Positions 40,309 to 50,748 are shown, counted from the stretch's first letter. The stretch is 61,849 bases of DNA from Nitrosomonadales bacterium (GCA_009886095.1 VFJL01000039.1:1-61849); one strand, 5' to 3'. The notes: a model not told the origin generated them from the sequence alone. Program-made: numbers and translations.

Positions 40309-40841
40309 TGAAGTGGTTTCGTCTGTTGCCGCTGGTGATTCCATTAGCGTTATCCGCTTGTGGCGATGGCACCTACAGCGATCTGGATCAATTCATCAGA
40401 GATTCCGGAAAAAGCCTGCATGGTAAAGTAGCTCCTCCACCTGCGATTAAGCCTTATGAGTACTATTCCTATAACGCATTTGATATTCCCGACCCATTCA
40501 ATGCGCTTAGGATCAGGCTGATGAAAGGTGAAGGTGGCGGACTCCAGCCAGATTTCAAGCGACGCGAGGAACGCAAAGAGTTCCTGGAAAATTTTCCGCT
40601 GGAAAGCCTGAAAATGGTCGGCTCACTACAGCAAAACAAGGTGATCTACGCATTGATCAGAGCACCGGACAATACTCTCCATCGAGTCAAAGTGGGCGAT
40701 TATCTGGGCCAGGATTTTGGGTTGATAACTGCGGTCTCGGAGTCAGAGGTTAGACTCAAAGAAAACGTGCAAGACAGTAACAGTGACTGGGCTGAACGTG
40801 TCAGCACCCTAATGCTAGAAGATCAGGAGGTAAGTAAATGA
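40308..40841 (+). CDS. pilP: Type IV pilus lipoprotein PilP
   Basis: Inner-membrane lipoprotein that links PilNO to the PilQ secretin. The signal ends with lipobox LSAC (Cys18). A flexible Pro-rich linker and a C-terminal beta domain with LESLKMVGSLQQNKVIYALI and HRVKVGDYLG follow, as in the PilP family. ATG 40308 is used; an adjacent in-frame GTG at 40305 is within pilO. 177 aa. Confidence 0.94.
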   Translation: MKWFRLLPLVIPLALSACGDGTYSDLDQFIRDSGKSLHGKVAPPPAIKPYEYYSYNAFDIPDPFNALRIRLMKGEGGGLQPDFKRREERKEFLENFPLESLKMVGSLQQNKVIYALIRAPDNTLHRVKVGDYLGQDFGLITAVSESEVRLKENVQDSNSDWAERVSTLMLEDQEVSK

Positions 40842-42976
40842 GCATACCGAATGTTATGAATCGTTATGCGTGGCTGGGATGCACCTTGTTATTGGCAGCG
40901 CTTCCGCCCGCAATCGCGGCTGACACAGTACCGGTTGCTGCTGCGCAATACAATATTGAAGATATCAGCGTTTCCACCACACAGGGTATAACGGTGGTCA
41001 AGGTGACAATGAATCAGCCCCTGACTACTCCTCCCGTTGGCATTTCCCTGAACAGCTCAGACTTGGTACGGGTTTATTTCGATTTCCTCGATACTTCCAA
41101 CGCGCTGGGCAAGAATATCCTGAAAATTGAGGAAGGTGGGTTGCGTAGCCTTAATGTTGTCGAGGTTGGGGGCCGTACTCGTCTGGTGATGAATTTGTCT
41201 CGACCCATGAATTATGTCGCTGCAATCGAAGATAAAGTCGTTTTAATCACTCTGCAGAGAATAATCGCCGAGCCTACGGCGACTGGTTCGGCCGCACATT
41301 TTTCTGAAATCAAGCCAGACATGTCACAGCTCCTCAGTTTACGGGATGTGGATTTCCGCCGTGGGGCTGATGGAGAGGGGCAGATACAGGTAGATCTATC
41401 GGATGCTGGTATCGGGATTGATGTCCGCCAGCAGGGTAAAAATATCATTGTCGAATTTATCAAGGCATCCTTACCACGTAACTTGGAGCGGCGACTGGAT
41501 GTAGTGGATTTCGCCACGCCAGTACAAACTATCGAAACCCTCACTCATGGGGGAAACGTGCGCATGGTAATTGAATCCAAGGGGTTATGGGAACACTCAG
41601 CTTATCAAGCGGATACTAAATTTATTCTTAAAGTCAAACCGGTAGCAGAGGATCTCGACAGGCTTGCGAGTGGAAAATCCGGTCGTGGAGGTTTTAAGGG
41701 CGACAAGCTGTCGCTTAATTTTCAGAACGTAGACGTGCGCGCAGTGTTGCAGGTAATCGCCGATTTTACTGGACTCAATATTATCACCAGTGACACAGTC
41801 ACTGGCAATCTCACGTTGCGCTTGAAAGATGTTCCCTGGGACCAGGCGCTGGATATCATGCTTCAGGCCAAAGGATTAGGTCAGCGCCAGGTTGGTAACG
41901 TCATCTTGATTGCGCCACGTGATGAAATTGCCACAAAGGAGAAACTGGACCTGGAGTCCCGTCAGCAGATTTCTGATCTGGAGCCGATCTATACCGAGAG
42001 TTTTCAGATGAATTACCAGAAAGCCGATGTGATCAGAACAATGCTGGCTGACCCAGTGCAGAAGATGTTGTCCAAGCGTGGTAGCGTCGCCATGGATGCT
42101 CGCACTAACACCTTGTTTGTTAGAGACACGCCCACACAACTGGAAGAGCTACGCAGACTGCTTGTAAAAATCGATGTACCCGTGAGGCAGGTGATGATCG
42201 AAGCACGTATCGTGGAGGCGATTGATACATTCAGCCGCAATCTTGGTGCCCGCTTCGGTGTCCAGAGTTCCGGCATCAACAACCTCGGAATTTCCGGCAC
42301 TCAGGCTGGTTCCAGCGCCTTGGCCCTTGGTGGATCCCCCAGCGGCTCGACCCTGCTTAATAATGTCAATATGCCAGCACTCGGTGCTACAGGCGCCGCC
42401 GCCGCATTGGGTGGGCCATTTACACTAGGGCTCAGCCTGATCAAGATCAACAATGGCTCTCTGGTCAACTTGGAGTTATCTGCACTGGAAACTGACGGCA
42501 GAGGCAAGGTTGTTGCCAGCCCACGGATAGTAACTGCCGACCAGGTTGAGGCTACTATTGAACAGGGTTCGCGAGTACCCTTCCAGCAGGCGACCAGCAG
42601 CGGTGCCACCAGCGTGGTTTTCAGGGATGCAACGCTACGCCTCAGAGTTACACCACAGATTACGCCTGACAACAATATCATCATGAACCTGAGCGTCAAT
42701 CAGGACAGCATTGGAGCGCAAACAAGTCTTACGTTACCACCGGTCATCAACACCAAGCAGATCACTACGCAGGTGCTGGTGGAAAATGGCGGGACGGTAG
42801 TCATTGGCGGCATTTTTGAACGAGACGAAAGTACTTTGACCAACAGGGTGCCACTATTGGGAAATATTCCGATACTGGGAAACCTCTTCAAGAATCAAGC
42901 AATAAGGGATAATAAAACGGAATTACTGATTTTTGTTACTCCGCGCATATTGAAAGACAGTCTTAATTTACGCTGA
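40838..42976 (+). CDS. pilQ: Type IV pilus secretin PilQ
   Basis: Outer-membrane secretin pore, 712 aa. Signal peptide to about residue 28, two AMIN-type beta domains that bind peptidoglycan, the secretin/TonB short N-terminal domain (LSLNFQNVDVRAVLQVIADFTGLNII), an N1-like domain, and the secretin domain with VPLLGNIPILGNLFKN near the C-terminus. It starts inside the pilP stop and ends the pilus operon. Confidence 0.96.
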   Translation: MSIPNVMNRYAWLGCTLLLAALPPAIAADTVPVAAAQYNIEDISVSTTQGITVVKVTMNQPLTTPPVGISLNSSDLVRVYFDFLDTSNALGKNILKIEEGGLRSLNVVEVGGRTRLVMNLSRPMNYVAAIEDKVVLITLQRIIAEPTATGSAAHFSEIKPDMSQLLSLRDVDFRRGADGEGQIQVDLSDAGIGIDVRQQGKNIIVEFIKASLPRNLERRLDVVDFATPVQTIETLTHGGNVRMVIESKGLWEHSAYQADTKFILKVKPVAEDLDRLASGKSGRGGFKGDKLSLNFQNVDVRAVLQVIADFTGLNIITSDTVTGNLTLRLKDVPWDQALDIMLQAKGLGQRQVGNVILIAPRDEIATKEKLDLESRQQISDLEPIYTESFQMNYQKADVIRTMLADPVQKMLSKRGSVAMDARTNTLFVRDTPTQLEELRRLLVKIDVPVRQVMIEARIVEAIDTFSRNLGARFGVQSSGINNLGISGTQAGSSALALGGSPSGSTLLNNVNMPALGATGAAAALGGPFTLGLSLIKINNGSLVNLELSALETDGRGKVVASPRIVTADQVEATIEQGSRVPFQQATSSGATSVVFRDATLRLRVTPQITPDNNIIMNLSVNQDSIGAQTSLTLPPVINTKQITTQVLVENGGTVVIGGIFERDESTLTNRVPLLGNIPILGNLFKNQAIRDNKTELLIFVTPRILKDSLNLR

Positions 42977-43085
42977 CCACAGAGAATTTTCTCCGGTGCC
43001 AGGAACGCCCGGTATGATTTTTTGTGTTTACGCGGATGCAGGTATTTCCGCTACAATTGCCCGAATGAATTCAGCTAAGGCGACA

Positions 43086-43655
43086 ATGGCACAAAACCCT
43101 GCTGCGACAGAAGCGGGCGGCAATATTTTCCTGGTGGGCATGATGGGCGCGGGGAAAACCACCATTGGCAAATATTTGGCCAACTGTCTGGATAAAACAT
43201 TTTTTGATTCGGACCGCGAAATCCAGAAACGTACTGGAGTCAGCATACCGGTGATCTTTGAAATTGAAGGAGAGACCGGTTTTCGCAAGCGCGAGACAGA
43301 AATGCTGCGGGAACTGATGAAATTCAAGAATATTGTACTTGCCACAGGGGGGGGCGCAGTACTGAGTGAAGAGAATCGCGATCTGTTAAGGCGTAATGGT
43401 ACCGTAGTCTATCTGCGGGCGACAGTTGATGATTTGTGGCGGCGTACCCGGCACGACAGGGGGCGGCCACTGCTTCAGGCCCCGAATCCACATGCCAAAT
43501 TGGCTGAGCTTTATGCGCAACGTGACCTACTTTACTGTGAAACTGCGCATATCATTGTTGAGAGTGGAACACAGAGCACCCGTCAACTGACCCAATCACT
43601 CGCGCAACAATTGGCTGGGGCTGACTTAAAAATAGATGGGGCTAAAACAGATTAG
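43086..43655 (+). CDS. aroK: Shikimate kinase
   Basis: Phosphorylates shikimate in the aromatic amino acid pathway. Walker A GMMGAGKTT, the shikimate-binding FFDSDREI, the TGGGAV motif and the lid RPLLQ are present. The open frame begins at 42996; ATG 43086 has AAGG upstream and leaves 15 residues before the nucleotide-binding strand; ATG 43065 is an alternative. Following pilQ directly, as in many Proteobacteria (pilMNOPQ-aroKB). Confidence 0.92.
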   Translation: MAQNPAATEAGGNIFLVGMMGAGKTTIGKYLANCLDKTFFDSDREIQKRTGVSIPVIFEIEGETGFRKRETEMLRELMKFKNIVLATGGGAVLSEENRDLLRRNGTVVYLRATVDDLWRRTRHDRGRPLLQAPNPHAKLAELYAQRDLLYCETAHIIVESGTQSTRQLTQSLAQQLAGADLKIDGAKTD

Positions 43656-43718
43656 CCTCAGCGAACCAATATTGGTGGCTTTGCTGTAACGCTGACACTG
43701 CGAACCCATACGAATATC

Positions 43719-44813
43719 ATGCAAACTATTACGGTAGAGCTTGTCTCTGCATCAAACGAGCGTAGCTACCCGATATACATCGGCGCTGGTATGTTGGATC
43801 AGCTCGGTCTTATTTTGCCCTACCTGCCGCAGAAGCGGGTTGCCATCGTTACCAATACCACAGTAGGGCCGCTTTATCTGAAACGGTTGCGTATGAGACT
43901 GGAAGATCATGGGGTAGCGTCTGTTTCTATCGTCCTTCCCGACGGCGAGGAGCATAAAAACTGGCGAACATTGAATCTCATTTTCGATGATCTTCTGTCA
44001 AATCATTGTGAGCGTAACACTGCGGTCATCGCGTTGGGTGGCGGAGTGATCGGTGACCTGGCCGGGTTCGCCGCCGCAACTTATCTGCGTGGGGTGCCGT
44101 TTATTCAGATTCCAACTACGCTGCTGGCGCAGGTAGACTCTTCGGTAGGCGGTAAGACTGGCATCAATCATCCGCTCGGCAAGAACATGATCGGTGCTTT
44201 TCATCAGCCGCGTGTGGTATTGGCGGACAGCACAACACTTGATACTTTACCTGAGAGAGAGTTACGTGCCGGCATTGCTGAGATCATCAAGTATGGATTG
44301 ATCCGGGATCCTGCTTTTTTTGAGTGGCTGGAACGAAATATGAGCAGTCTTCTGGCACGTGATCCTGATGTGCTGAATGAAGCAATTTGGCGAAGTTGCA
44401 TGAACAAGGCCGAAATTGTTGCGGCTGACGAACGTGAAAGTGGTGTGAGGGCACTGCTCAATCTTGGCCATACCTTTGCTCATGCTATCGAAAACGGTAT
44501 GGGCTACGGTATGTGGTTGCACGGCGAAGCGGTGGCGGCAGGCACAGTGCTGGCTGCGGAATTGTCACAGCGCATGCATATGATTAGTGCGGAAGAAGTT
44601 AAACGCATTCGCAAAATTTACTTGCAGGCTGGACTCCCGGTCATAGCACCCAATCTCGGCTCGGAAAGATATCTACACCTGATGGGGTTAGACAAAAAAA
44701 TTGAGAATGGAAAAATGCGTTTCATTCTTCTCGAGTGTATTGGTAAGGCAGTGATCCATGCCGAGGTACCTGCAGCACTACTAACTGAAACCCTTGTAGA
44801 GGGTATTGTTTAA
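43719..44813 (+). CDS. aroB: 3-dehydroquinate synthase
   Basis: Second step of the shikimate pathway, NAD- and metal-dependent. [19 protein letters not shown] and the metal/active-site region [13 protein letters not shown] are present. 364 aa, as usual. It follows aroK by 63 bases, and its end overlaps the earliest possible start codons of dgt. Confidence 0.95.
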   Translation: MQTITVELVSASNERSYPIYIGAGMLDQLGLILPYLPQKRVAIVTNTTVGPLYLKRLRMRLEDHGVASVSIVLPDGEEHKNWRTLNLIFDDLLSNHCERNTAVIALGGGVIGDLAGFAAATYLRGVPFIQIPTTLLAQVDSSVGGKTGINHPLGKNMIGAFHQPRVVLADSTTLDTLPERELRAGIAEIIKYGLIRDPAFFEWLERNMSSLLARDPDVLNEAIWRSCMNKAEIVAADERESGVRALLNLGHTFAHAIENGMGYGMWLHGEAVAAGTVLAAELSQRMHMISAEEVKRIRKIYLQAGLPVIAPNLGSERYLHLMGLDKKIENGKMRFILLECIGKAVIHAEVPAALLTETLVEGIV

Positions 44814-44823
44814 AGTGGCCCTA

Positions 44824-45945
44824 ATGCAAGAGTTTGCGCATTATGCAGTATCATCGGCAAACTCCCGCGGTCGGCGTATCCAGGAGGAGCCTCCTTTCGG
44901 GCGCAGTGAGTTCCAGCGTGACCGTGATCGCATCATCCATTCCACCGCATTCCGTCGGCTTGAATACAAGACCCAGGTTTTCGTCAATCATGAAGGAGAT
45001 CTGTTTCGTACCCGTTTAACCCATAGCCTGGAAGTGGCACAAATTGGTCGTTCCATCGCGCGCAACTTGCACCTTAACGAAGATCTGGTTGAGGCCATTG
45101 CCTTGGCGCATGACTTGGGGCATACACCATTCGGTCATGCCGGCCAGGATGCGCTGAACGACTGCATGAAAAATCACGGCGGGTTTGAACATAATCTTCA
45201 GTCTCTGCGTGTGGTTGATGTGCTGGAGGAGCGTTATGGTGCATTTAACGGCCTGAATCTATGCTTTGAAACCCGTGAAGGCATACTTAAACATTGCGCG
45301 AAGAGGAATGCCAAAAAACTTGGGGATGTAGGAGAGCGTTTCCTCGTAAATCAAAGGCCATCACTAGAAGCGCAGCTTGCCAATCTTGCCGATGAAATTG
45401 CCTACAATAATCACGACGTGGATGATGGTTTGCGCTCTGGTCTCATCGTTCAGGAGCAACTGGAGCAAGTCGGCCTATTTTCACGGCATCTAACGATGGT
45501 AAGAAAATTCTATCCCAAGATTCGGGGGCGGCGTTTGATTCATGAAACCGTGCGGCGCATGATCAACACCTTGGTGGCGGATTTGACCAGACAAAGTGCA
45601 ATCAGCATCACTGCTGCCCGGTTAGAAGATCTGTCTTCGGTGCGAATAGCCCCGCTACTGATTGGCTTTAGCGAAGAAATCAGGCAGGAGCAGCAGGAAT
45701 TAAAAAAATTTTTGCGCGACCATCTTTACCGGCACTATCAGGTGATGCGCATGAGCAACAAAGCACGGCATACTATCGAAATGCTGTTTAATGTGTTTAG
45801 CTCGGATACCCAGCTGCTTCCGCCGGAGCACCAGGTCAAGTACCAACAGGATGGGCATCAGGCCATTGCTGACTACATCGCTGGCATGACAGATCGTTAC
45901 GCAATCCGGGAATACCAACGGTTATTCGCCATTGATGAAAACTGA
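44824..45945 (+). CDS. dgt: Deoxyguanosinetriphosphate triphosphohydrolase-like protein
   Basis: HD-domain hydrolase that cleaves dNTPs to deoxynucleosides and triphosphate. [16 protein letters not shown] gives the first metal His, [15 protein letters not shown] the HD pair, and [17 protein letters not shown] the last Asp. ATG 44824 is used; TTG 44806 and GTG 44815 are in frame and overlap the aroB end. 373 aa, the short Dgt-like form. Downstream, 45946-46142 holds no gene. Confidence 0.92.
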   Translation: MQEFAHYAVSSANSRGRRIQEEPPFGRSEFQRDRDRIIHSTAFRRLEYKTQVFVNHEGDLFRTRLTHSLEVAQIGRSIARNLHLNEDLVEAIALAHDLGHTPFGHAGQDALNDCMKNHGGFEHNLQSLRVVDVLEERYGAFNGLNLCFETREGILKHCAKRNAKKLGDVGERFLVNQRPSLEAQLANLADEIAYNNHDVDDGLRSGLIVQEQLEQVGLFSRHLTMVRKFYPKIRGRRLIHETVRRMINTLVADLTRQSAISITAARLEDLSSVRIAPLLIGFSEEIRQEQQELKKFLRDHLYRHYQVMRMSNKARHTIEMLFNVFSSDTQLLPPEHQVKYQQDGHQAIADYIAGMTDRYAIREYQRLFAIDEN

Positions 45946-46142
45946 GTAAATGATAGTTTTAAACAATAGATAATTCGGCTATTCCGGCAATGTGGGTAGT
46001 CGGCAGCGCATGTATCAAGATCGGTCGTTACGGCACTGCTCGTGGATGGTGTGTTGGCTGACAGTTAGACGATGTGCTGTGTACGCAGAAGCCAATCGCT
46101 GGTAATATTAGATCGAATTTCCACGATGCGATAGGCTTACGA

Positions 46143-47210
46143 ATGACAAAACTAAAAAACGATACGCTGATACGGGCGCTGCTGCGACAACCCACCGAAT
46201 ATACCCCCGTATGGCTGATGCGTCAGGCTGGGCGTTATCTCTCTGAATACAACCAGACCCGTGCACGTGCTGGTGATTTTCTTTCGCTGTGTAAGAACCC
46301 CGACTTCGCCACCGAAGTCACCATGCAGCCGCTGGCACGATTTCCGCTGGATGCGGCGATACTATTTTCCGATATCCTTACCATTCCAGATGCGATGGGA
46401 CTGGGGCTTTATTTCGCCGAAGGCGAGGGTCCCAAGTTCGAGCGGCCCTTGCGTGAGGAGTGGGAAATTCGTGCGCTTACAGTGCCAGATCCTGACGTAC
46501 ATTTACGTTATGTGATGGATGCGGTGGCGCAGATTCGTAGGACACTGGATAACCAGGTTCCGCTGATCGGTTTTTCCGGCAGCCCGTTTACGCTTGCCTG
46601 CTACATGGTGGAAGGCTGCGGCGGTACCGATTTCCGGAAAATTAAAACCATGCTTTACCAGCGGCCCGACCTGCTACACCATATTCTCAACATCAATGCC
46701 CAGGCGGTCACCGCCTATCTTAATGCACAGATCGAATCTGGTGCACAGGCAGTGATGATTTTTGATACTTGGGGTGGGGCGTTATCGCATAACGCCTATC
46801 AGGAATTTTCCTTGCGCTATATGAGACAGATACTGGCTGGAATAATACACGAGCATGATGGCATGCGTATCCCCGCTGTTGTTTTCACCAAGGGTGGTGG
46901 ACTATGGCTGGAAAGCATTGCCAACAGCGGTTGTGATGCTGTAGGACTCGACTGGACCGTGGATATTGCTGAGGCGCGTCGACGTATCGGCCATAAGGTT
47001 GCGCTGCAGGGTAATCTTGATCCGGCAGTATTATTTGCTACACCGGAGATTATCACCGCTGAAGTGGAAAAAATTCTTGCTGACTACGGTAACGGCAGCG
47101 GTCATGTATTTAATCTTGGCCACGGCATCTCCCAGTTCACGCCACCAGAAAGCGTCCTGACCATGACGGAAGCTGTCCATGCCATTAGTCGTAAATATCA
47201 CCAGTGCTAA
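46143..47210 (+). CDS. hemE: Uroporphyrinogen decarboxylase
   Basis: Decarboxylates uroporphyrinogen III to coproporphyrinogen [18 protein letters not shown] is the substrate-binding loop, [13 protein letters not shown] holds the catalytic Asp, and [16 protein letters not shown] is another family motif. ATG 46143 gives 355 aa; the frame is open upstream but with no homology. Completes the set of hemB/C/D/E genes for tetrapyrrole synthesis in this window. Confidence 0.95.
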   Translation: MTKLKNDTLIRALLRQPTEYTPVWLMRQAGRYLSEYNQTRARAGDFLSLCKNPDFATEVTMQPLARFPLDAAILFSDILTIPDAMGLGLYFAEGEGPKFERPLREEWEIRALTVPDPDVHLRYVMDAVAQIRRTLDNQVPLIGFSGSPFTLACYMVEGCGGTDFRKIKTMLYQRPDLLHHILNINAQAVTAYLNAQIESGAQAVMIFDTWGGALSHNAYQEFSLRYMRQILAGIIHEHDGMRIPAVVFTKGGGLWLESIANSGCDAVGLDWTVDIAEARRRIGHKVALQGNLDPAVLFATPEIITAEVEKILADYGNGSGHVFNLGHGISQFTPPESVLTMTEAVHAISRKYHQC

Positions 47211-47313
47211 TGGGATATAGCCGGGTATCTCTATTTTAGAGGTACCCAGCTAACAATTCAGATCGCATCGCAGCAACTCGTTATTTTGTATTATTTCAGC
47301 AGGACACCCATCC

Positions 47314-47997
47314 GTGCATATACTTATTATTGAAGACGATCCAGCGATTGCTACCAATCTCTATGATTTTCTAGAGGCCCGTGGACATGCTGTCGATGCG
47401 GCTGCTGATGGCATTACCGGTCTTCATCTCGCGATTACGCAACACTTTGATGGCATTCTGCTCGATCTTGGTTTGCCGGGTATGGACGGCATCACATTGT
47501 GCCGAAAATTGCGGCAGGAAGCGCATCTCGACACGCCGGTGTTGATGTTGACAGCGCGTGACACGCTTGAGGACAAACTGAAGGGTTTCGAGCATGGGGC
47601 CGATGACTATCTGGTTAAGCCGTTTGCATTAAGAGAAGTCGAAGCGCGTCTGGTTGCAATGCACAAACGCCATAGCGGCAAGGTTACTACCCGTATGCTG
47701 GAAACTGGCGATCTCTCCTTCGACCCGAAAACGATGTCGATCAATTTCGTTGGCTCAGCGGTTAAATTACCACCAAAATGTATCCGCCTGCTGGCACTGA
47801 TGTTAGGTGAGCCCGGCCGTGTATTCAGCCGGAAAGAGCTCGAGTCGGGAGTCTGGGGGGATACGCAGGAAACCAGCGACACCCTGCGCAGTCATATGCA
47901 CGAACTGCGCCGTGCACTGATCCGGGCTGGCGGTTACGATCCGATTGAGACCGTTCACGGCCTCGGCTACCGCCTGATTACTCGTGTTCAAACTTAA
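47314..47997 (+). CDS. OmpR/PhoB-family response regulator
   Basis: A 227 aa transcription factor. The receiver domain has the acidic pair EDD near residue 8, the phosphorylation site Asp51 (GILLDLGLPG), Thr80 and Lys102. The C-terminal winged helix has GRVFSRKELESGVW and the ETVHGLGYRL wing typical of OmpR/QseB-like regulators. It starts at GTG 47314 and overlaps the kinase gene by 14 bases. Targets are unknown; the next operon downstream is sbtA-sbtB. Confidence 0.92.
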   Translation: MHILIIEDDPAIATNLYDFLEARGHAVDAAADGITGLHLAITQHFDGILLDLGLPGMDGITLCRKLRQEAHLDTPVLMLTARDTLEDKLKGFEHGADDYLVKPFALREVEARLVAMHKRHSGKVTTRMLETGDLSFDPKTMSINFVGSAVKLPPKCIRLLALMLGEPGRVFSRKELESGVWGDTQETSDTLRSHMHELRRALIRAGGYDPIETVHGLGYRLITRVQT

Positions 47998-49252
47998 GCG
48001 CGGCCTGCGCCTGCGTATTGCGCTGGCGTTCGCAATATTCTGTATCTTCGTCGTCGGTACCCTTGGTATCAGCCTTTATGTCGCTTCCGGTGATATCGAG
48101 GAAGCGCACATTGAGCAGGTCATTGAAATGGAGATGGATCATCTCATTGAGCGATATCGACAGCAGGCTGATTTTATTCCACAAGCGGGCTCCAACCTTG
48201 AAGGTTATATCGTACGTGACCGCGCCGAGGAATTGAAGCTACCCGCTTACTTGCAGGGCCTCAGCCAAAGGCGTCACATAGTATTTCGCGGTCCCGATGA
48301 AACTCGTGTTGCGATACGGCATATTGATGGGGTCAAGTTTCTTGTTGCGTATGAAATCGGGCTGCATGAGCAGCGCAAACAGGAGTTCGGGCTGTTGATC
48401 GGGCTGTCGCTCATCTCGCTAGTTGGTGTAGCACTCGTGGTAGGGTATCTGCTGGCTGGATTACTCGTCAGAGAAGTCGCTGGTCTTGCCGAGCAGGTAA
48501 GGAATCTTGCGCCCGGCAACGTGCAGGGCGTAACGCTGACGCAAACGGGGATGGACGAAGAAGTGGCGCAACTTGCACGTGCGCTGGATGATTACCAGAG
48601 CCGCATCAAACGTATGCTGCAGCGCGAGCAGGAATTTACGGCTAACGTAAGCCATGAAATGCGTACCCCGATTACTACGATTCTGACAAGTTGCGAATTG
48701 CTGGCCACCGAGCCAGGTTTGTCCAAAAAGGTGCGCACCCGCATCGGCATGGTCGAGTCGGCAGCGACCCGCATGGGCGAGCAATTGCAGGCTTTACTGT
48801 TTCTTGCCCGCGAACAGGCGTTAGGCGTGATGGAGCCAGTCGCAATCGCAGAATGCGTTTACGATGCAGCAGAACCTCTGTACCAGGAAATCGCGCGCAA
48901 ACACCTCGACTTTCAGGTAGTAGTGGAGCCGGAAGCCATCCTCGTGCTCAACCGTCAGGCGCTGCATACTGCCTTGGTGAATTTGCTGCGTAATGCCGTG
49001 CAATATACTGCCCATGGTTCTATCCTGGTGAAATTCAGTGGGCGACACCTTATGATCTCCGATTCTGGCATCGGCATCGAACCATCCTACCTGCCTTTCC
49101 TTTTCGAGCGTTTCTTCCGTGGGTCGACGCAAGGTGAAGGCCTGGGGATCGGGCTGGCCATCGTTAAGCGCATTTGCGATCACTATGGCTGGCGTATCGA
49201 GGTCGAAAGCACACCCGGGCGTGGTGCGACCTTCCACATTATCTTTCCCTGA
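47984..49252 (+). CDS. Sensor histidine kinase
   Basis: A 422 aa membrane kinase: helix 1 at about residues 10-33, a periplasmic sensor of about 100 residues, helix 2 at about 137-160, a HAMP-like linker, then the HisKA box FTANVSHEMRTPIT with His224 and an ATPase domain with NLLRNAVQYT, SDSGIGI and GEGLGIGLAIVKR. The start GTG 47984 lies inside the regulator gene, so the two are translationally coupled. The sensed signal is unknown. Confidence 0.92.
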   Translation: MFKLKRGLRLRIALAFAIFCIFVVGTLGISLYVASGDIEEAHIEQVIEMEMDHLIERYRQQADFIPQAGSNLEGYIVRDRAEELKLPAYLQGLSQRRHIVFRGPDETRVAIRHIDGVKFLVAYEIGLHEQRKQEFGLLIGLSLISLVGVALVVGYLLAGLLVREVAGLAEQVRNLAPGNVQGVTLTQTGMDEEVAQLARALDDYQSRIKRMLQREQEFTANVSHEMRTPITTILTSCELLATEPGLSKKVRTRIGMVESAATRMGEQLQALLFLAREQALGVMEPVAIAECVYDAAEPLYQEIARKHLDFQVVVEPEAILVLNRQALHTALVNLLRNAVQYTAHGSILVKFSGRHLMISDSGIGIEPSYLPFLFERFFRGSTQGEGLGIGLAIVKRICDHYGWRIEVESTPGRGATFHIIFP

Positions 49253-49276
49253 CCATGGCTGCTGTGTGACCCTCAC

Positions 49277-49361
49277 AAATTAATCACATCTAAAAGATGT
49301 TTTCTTCACATCTGCTATGCTAATTTGCTGCACTTGGATTGCCAGTAGAAAATTAATCACA
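49277..49361 (+). promoter_or_regulatory. Probable sbtA control region with a 12-base direct repeat
   Basis: AAATTAATCACA occurs exactly at 49277-49288 and again at 49350-49361, the second copy just before the Shine-Dalgarno GGGAGA of sbtA. Between them lies AGATG-N9-CATCT and an AT-rich stretch fit for a promoter. The 73-base offset is close to seven helical turns, so both copies would face the same side. Protein binding is inference. Confidence 0.4.
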
Positions 49362-49376
49362 ATAGGGAGATGAAGT

Positions 49377-50330
49377 ATGCCAACCGTACAACCAGTAGTA
49401 CTGTTTTTCATCTTGGGGGTTTTGGCCGGTGTGTTGAAATCCGACCTCAAGATCCCCGAGGCTTTATACAAGAGTATGAGTCTCTTCCTGTTGATCGCGA
49501 TTGGCCTCAAGGGCGGGGTGTCGATGGCCAAGTACGAAATCATGGAAGTGCTGCCCATTGCTCTGTCCATGGTTGTGCTCGCGGCACTGGTTCCTCTGTG
49601 TGCCTACCCGATATTGAAATATGTGGGTAAATTTAACCAAGCTGACTCGGGAGCTATAGCTGCTCACTACGGTTCGGTGAGCGCGGTGACCTTCGCTGTG
49701 GGTATTGCCTTCCTTGAGGGTGTAGGGCAGACGTCAGAGGGCTACATGGTTCTGATCATGGCGCTGATGGAGATACCGGCGCTAGTAACCGGTACGATCC
49801 TGGCGCGGCGCGGCGCGGGGGGTGAAACCGCGTGGGGCAAACTGATGCACGAGATCCTGACCGGCACCAGTATTTTCCTGATGGTTGGCGGGGTTGTCAT
49901 CGGTTACTACGCGGGTATCGTGAAATTGGTTTCGCCGCTGGACAAGATGTTCATGGATCTATTCATGGGTGTGTTGGCCTTCTTCCTGTTGGAGATGGGT
50001 CTGTTGGCCTCGGCAAGGTTGTCGGCAATCAAGGCAAAAGGTCCGTTCCTGCTCGTGTTCGGCATAATGTTCCCGCTAGCTGCCGGGTTGCTGGGCTGTT
50101 TTCTGGGCTCTGCATTCGGCTTGTCGTTGGGTGGTACCACGATGCTGGGTGTGCTATATGCCAGTTGCTCCTACATCGCTGCTCCTGCAGCCATGCGTAT
50201 CGCAGTACCGGAAGCGGATCCAGCGGTGTCGATTGGGGCCTCCCTCGGGGTGACTTTCCCATTTAATATATTTATCGGTGTACCGATTTACTATGAGATG
50301 GCGAAATTCTTCGTTGGTGCTCCTGCATAG
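49377..50330 (+). CDS. sbtA: SbtA-type sodium-dependent bicarbonate transporter
   Basis: A 317 aa inner-membrane protein with about ten helices in two inverted halves of five, the layout of SbtA/DUF897. Characteristic segments are KIPEALYKSMSLFLLIAIGLKGG in the first half, AHYGSVSAVTFAVG around the bicarbonate/sodium site, and ASCSYIAAPAAMRIA in the second half, where the substrate-binding serines lie in cyanobacterial SbtA. Expected to take up HCO3- with Na+. A gene for a PII-like SbtB follows after 58 bases, as in cyanobacteria, which strongly supports the assignment. The carbon-related operon next to it fits as well. Confidence 0.9.
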   Translation: MPTVQPVVLFFILGVLAGVLKSDLKIPEALYKSMSLFLLIAIGLKGGVSMAKYEIMEVLPIALSMVVLAALVPLCAYPILKYVGKFNQADSGAIAAHYGSVSAVTFAVGIAFLEGVGQTSEGYMVLIMALMEIPALVTGTILARRGAGGETAWGKLMHEILTGTSIFLMVGGVVIGYYAGIVKLVSPLDKMFMDLFMGVLAFFLLEMGLLASARLSAIKAKGPFLLVFGIMFPLAAGLLGCFLGSAFGLSLGGTTMLGVLYASCSYIAAPAAMRIAVPEADPAVSIGASLGVTFPFNIFIGVPIYYEMAKFFVGAPA

Positions 50331-50388
50331 AACGAATAGATTACAACTCTTCCATTGAAGCATTGTTCGATAATTTTAAGGGGAAGCT

Positions 50389-50706
50389 ATGAATAACTTG
50401 ATAGCAATGAAACGATTTGAGATCGTTGTCGATGAAGAAAAGCTCAACGAACTGATCGCATTATTGGGGGAGGCTGGCGTGCGTGGCTACAGCTTCATCA
50501 AGAATACGGGCGGGTTTGGGTCGCGCGGTGAACGGCGACCCGATGGTCTCTTTTTGCAGGAAGAAAATGCCATGGTAATTCTCGCTTGCCAGGAAGAGCA
50601 GGCGCAGAAGTTAATTGCGGCACTGCGTCCCAGGCTAAAAGAATTTGGTGGTATGTGCTTGATTTCGGACTGTCTCTGGGTTGAGGGGCCAGCAGTCTCA
50701 TATTGA
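50389..50706 (+). CDS. sbtB: PII-like regulator of SbtA (SbtB-like)
   Basis: A 105 aa ferredoxin-fold PII-like protein: FEIVVDEEKLNELIALLGEAGVRGYS, then the nucleotide-binding T-loop base IKNTGGFGSRGERRPDG, and a final strand region. Cyanobacterial SbtB binds cAMP/AMP and ADP/ATP and regulates SbtA. The C-terminus here is LWVEGPAVSY and lacks the Cys-containing R-loop (CGPEGC) found in cyanobacterial SbtB. GGGGAAG precedes ATG 50389; ATG 50407 is possible too. Confidence 0.82.
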   Translation: MNNLIAMKRFEIVVDEEKLNELIALLGEAGVRGYSFIKNTGGFGSRGERRPDGLFLQEENAMVILACQEEQAQKLIAALRPRLKEFGGMCLISDCLWVEGPAVSY

Positions 50707-50748
50707 CCCCGGTTTTTCTATCAAGCGTTGCTCACGGGTAGTGGTTGC

